Part shown: in pieces, positions 9,201 to 11,601 of the stretch
Layout of the letters: each line of letters starts with the position of its first letter
Position numbering within the stretch: position 1 is the stretch's first letter
Translations under genes and position numbers: made by a program
The notes under the pieces: model-generated
Databases searched by the model: none
What the model saw: only the letters and a program-made list of their open reading frames with translations
What the model was told of the DNA's origin: nothing
NCBI GenBank assembly: GCA_000231825.2
Contig: JH720317.1
Coordinates: 282,430-294,030 of the forward strand
Direction: 5' to 3'
DNA: 11,601 bases
Origin: Tetrahymena elliotti 4EA
Taxonomy: Eukaryota > Ciliophora > Oligohymenophorea > Hymenostomatida > Tetrahymenidae

Positions 9201-11601
9201 ACATATATTTTCATCTTAAAATGGTGTATATTGGTATCAGAATTTGCTTAATAATCCACTTTAAGCAGTAAATTTTACTTCAAGTTAAATACTTTAGGAT
9301 ATATATTTTGCAAATGGGCTTAATTTAATTGCTTTGTATGATAGCAATTGCTAGTGCATTTAAGTTTATGATTTATAGAAAAGCATTTAATAACTAAAAT
9401 AAATTACTTTTAATGTTAATTTTGATTTAAAACTAACTGTTATTAATTGGTTTAATTATACTTTTTTATATGTAAGATAATCCATTTTCTATATTGTAGA
9501 TCCCGCAATAAATAATAACAACTAATAAATTGCATAATTGGATTCCAATATAGTAGAATACTAGTATTGCTTTTCAAGTTAAATAATAGTTGCCTTAACT
9601 ATAAATTAAAGCCTATCCATAATAAGAGTAATTAATTTGCACTTTGTATTCATATTTTACATTTAAATTTAAATTAAAAAGTTACAAGATAAGGTTGTGA
9701 CAAATGTGGAAGCAACATCTTCATATTAAAATATATAAGTGCTCTTATATCTTAAATTTACTCTGTAATGCATAGAGAACTTATTAATAATATATTCTCC
9801 TTTTGTGAGAATTATAAATTTGCTAGATGGTCAAGGTTCACCATCTTTTGCTGAGGTAAATCGAAATAGTTTATTTTAATTTTGATTTTATTTAATTATT
9901 TTTATATATTAGTTGAATACTCATACTGATGTAAACTATTAACAAAATATTCCAATAGTTAATCTAAAAGAAAATTTAGTAATTTGCTTCTTTGAAATTA
10001 GGATAAATTATTTCAAAAGAAAGAATTAATCTCAAAATATTGGGTACTATGATTATAGATAAAATAATACAAATATTTATTTTGATACTGTAAATAATTC
10101 TTTAATAAGTGCTACTGGTATTGTAAAAAAAATTAATGTTATGAAATAACCAGGCAATGAATAAAAGTTTACTTATTACACAATTAACTAATTTTTAAAA
10201 GCTGCTACATACTTTTATGAGGATGAAACAACTTTAATTATTATTGATACCACTCCCATAATATATTTATTCAATTATTTGTCTGGGAATACTTTAACTT
10301 TTAATACATTTATTACAGATACATAAGGTATTTAAATGGATCAAAATAAAAATGTAATTTTCTTTTATTCTTAAAAATTTATTTCCGCCTTTCAATATCC
10401 AAATATGTAATTACTAGAAATGTTTTCACTGTAATAATACAATTAAACAAATATTCTAAACATATATATTAACTAGCTTCTTTCAGTGTTAATAGTTTAA
10501 ACTAAAACAGCATTTATAATTTTTGACCTCACTGAAGTACTCTATACAAGCGAAACTAGTTTGTTACTCTATTAAAATATATAGAGCATATTTTTAAATG
10601 AAGAATATTAAGTTTATTACAGTCTTTCTAATCTCTCCATCAACTTATTTAAGAATGCAAAAATTGTAGATTCTTTTCTTTTTGAAACATTTAAATAAAA
10701 TATATACCCTTATATGACAGAACCTATTAAAATATCCTAAAATACATTCCTATTTATAACATTTAATTTCTTAAATATCTTTTAAGCTAACCTACTAAAT
10801 GATTCATTAGAACGAGTGTAGAAAATAAAATTATAAAATACTCCTGATAACTTCTTTTATGATTCCAAATAAAATTAAATATTTTTACTTTACTAATCAA
10901 GTTTATAATTAAACTTTATTAATCTTATTGTAAATGATAAAAGTGAAATTTTTATTACTAACTTCGAAGAAGGAGACATGTCAGAAGCATTGATTTGTAG
11001 TAATTATATTATCGTTCCTTCTAGTAACTATTTTTAGATATTCAATATATTATCTAAAAAAATTGATAAAGTCAATCTTCCAGATTCAGGTTTTTTATTA
11101 TTGATATTTAAGTTATAAATAAAGTAATAAGATAATTTAAATAATTGGTGGTAGATACCATTTGAAAATAATAAAAGATTTAATACAGATGATTGGATTT
11201 AAAAAGATTTATTCACAAAAAATATTCTTTTGCTTTAAAAATAAGAATAAGGAAGTGTAGTATTGATCTTTGATTTAGTAAGCTAATAGTTTATTCATCG
11301 TTAATTATTAAAAGATTGGAAGATTATGAATATTATTAATAATCCTTTTAGAGAAATGATCTATGTAGTAAGCAACCAAGGAACTACACATATTTTTGAT
11401 TATAGTTTAAAATTTATCACCTAAATTTAAAATTCCTGCTTAAAATAAGCAAAAATTTCATATGACAAAAATTTCCTATATTCTATTTGTCCTCATGATA
11501 TTATTGTTTATAATGGCCTTAGTTTTGAATAATAATTTCCTAGAATAAGTAAAGGAATTATAGAAGCTAATAATTTAATAAATATGAACTACAATAACTA
11601 T
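6240..11601 (+). CDS. Giant secreted/surface protein: signal peptide, Cys-rich furin-like domain, propeller-like region (3' end outside window)
   Basis: In the ciliate code, exons 6240-7250, 7306-9855 and 9913-11601 join in frame for 1750 codons with no TGA and well over a hundred in-frame TAA/TAG. The start is the first ATG in the frame and gives MNYSIFFIFILYIFKK, a hydrophobic signal peptide ending near residue 20. Residues 17-165 hold about 24 cysteines, many as CxxC pairs (35/38, 42/45, 53/56, 86/89, 94/97, 103/106), the pattern of furin-like or growth-factor-receptor cysteine-rich repeats. From about residue 170 the protein is long, beta-rich and Asn/Gln-rich. It has recurring blade-like strands such as LISGNGCSFAILD, LIALYDSNCQCIQVYDLQ, SVVLIFDLVSQQFIHRQ and IYVVSNQGTTHIFDYSLKF, which suggest degenerate propeller repeats. 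No membrane helix follows the signal peptide within the window, so an anchor would lie downstream. The layout matches the large cysteine-rich transmembrane proteins common in Tetrahymena; ligand and role are unknown. Propeller structure is inference. Confidence 0.9.
7251..7305 (+). other. Intron, 55 nt, phase 0
   Basis: Begins GTAAATAATT and ends AATAAATAAG. Without removal the upstream frame hits TGA at 7311-7313. With removal the frame continues as AGA GCT GAT ATG and stays open for 850 codons. Ending two bases later at the next AG would keep the old frame and run into the TGA, so 7305 is the acceptor. Confidence 0.85.
9856..9912 (+). other. Intron, 57 nt, phase 0
   Basis: Begins GTAAATCG after GAG and ends TATATTAG; the interior is T-rich. 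Its length is a multiple of three, but it carries an in-frame TGA (9883-9885), so it must be removed for the protein to continue. The flanking exons are open on both sides in the same frame. Confidence 0.88.

Noticed and set aside
1..11601. Tetrahymena chromosome-breakage sequence and GGGGTT/CCCCAA telomere repeats
   Set aside because: Looked for on both strands and not seen.

Overview
The window reads as nuclear DNA of an oligohymenophorean ciliate, most like Tetrahymena or a close relative. It is extremely AT-rich. In the standard code nothing longer than about 75 codons is open. With TAA and TAG read as glutamine and TGA as the only stop, two long clean reading frames appear on the + strand. 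Their three introns are 55-57 nt, all GTAA...AG, which argues against Paramecium (introns of roughly 20-30 nt). The genus is an inference.

Layout. (1) Bases 2-921, + strand: the last 287 codons of a multi-pass membrane protein. It has three hydrophobic helices, a long polar tail, one 56-nt intron and a TGA stop; its 5' part lies before the window. (2) Bases 922 to about 2596: very AT-rich with no gene I can support; two long ciliate-code open frames here fit chance. (3) About 2597-3240, - strand: a decayed leucine-rich-repeat (ribonuclease-inhibitor type) pseudogene. About six repeat units with a period near 90 bp are broken by frameshifts and in-frame TGA. (4) About 3241-4682: coding-like but broken sequence, strand uncertain, possibly the 5' part of the same pseudogene. 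(5) About 5023-6073, + strand: further coding-like fragments in shifting frames. (6) 6240 to the window end, + strand: the first 1750 codons, in three exons, of a giant secreted or surface protein. It has a signal peptide, a furin-like cysteine-rich domain and a long beta-rich, propeller-like region, and no stop is reached.

The two intact genes lie in the same orientation. One shows only the membrane-anchored C-terminus and the other only the extracellular N-terminus of what look like the same class of large ciliate surface protein, so they may be tandem paralogues separated by about 5.3 kb of gene debris. I see no tRNA, rRNA, CRISPR array, telomeric repeat, Tetrahymena chromosome-breakage sequence or recognisable transposon.
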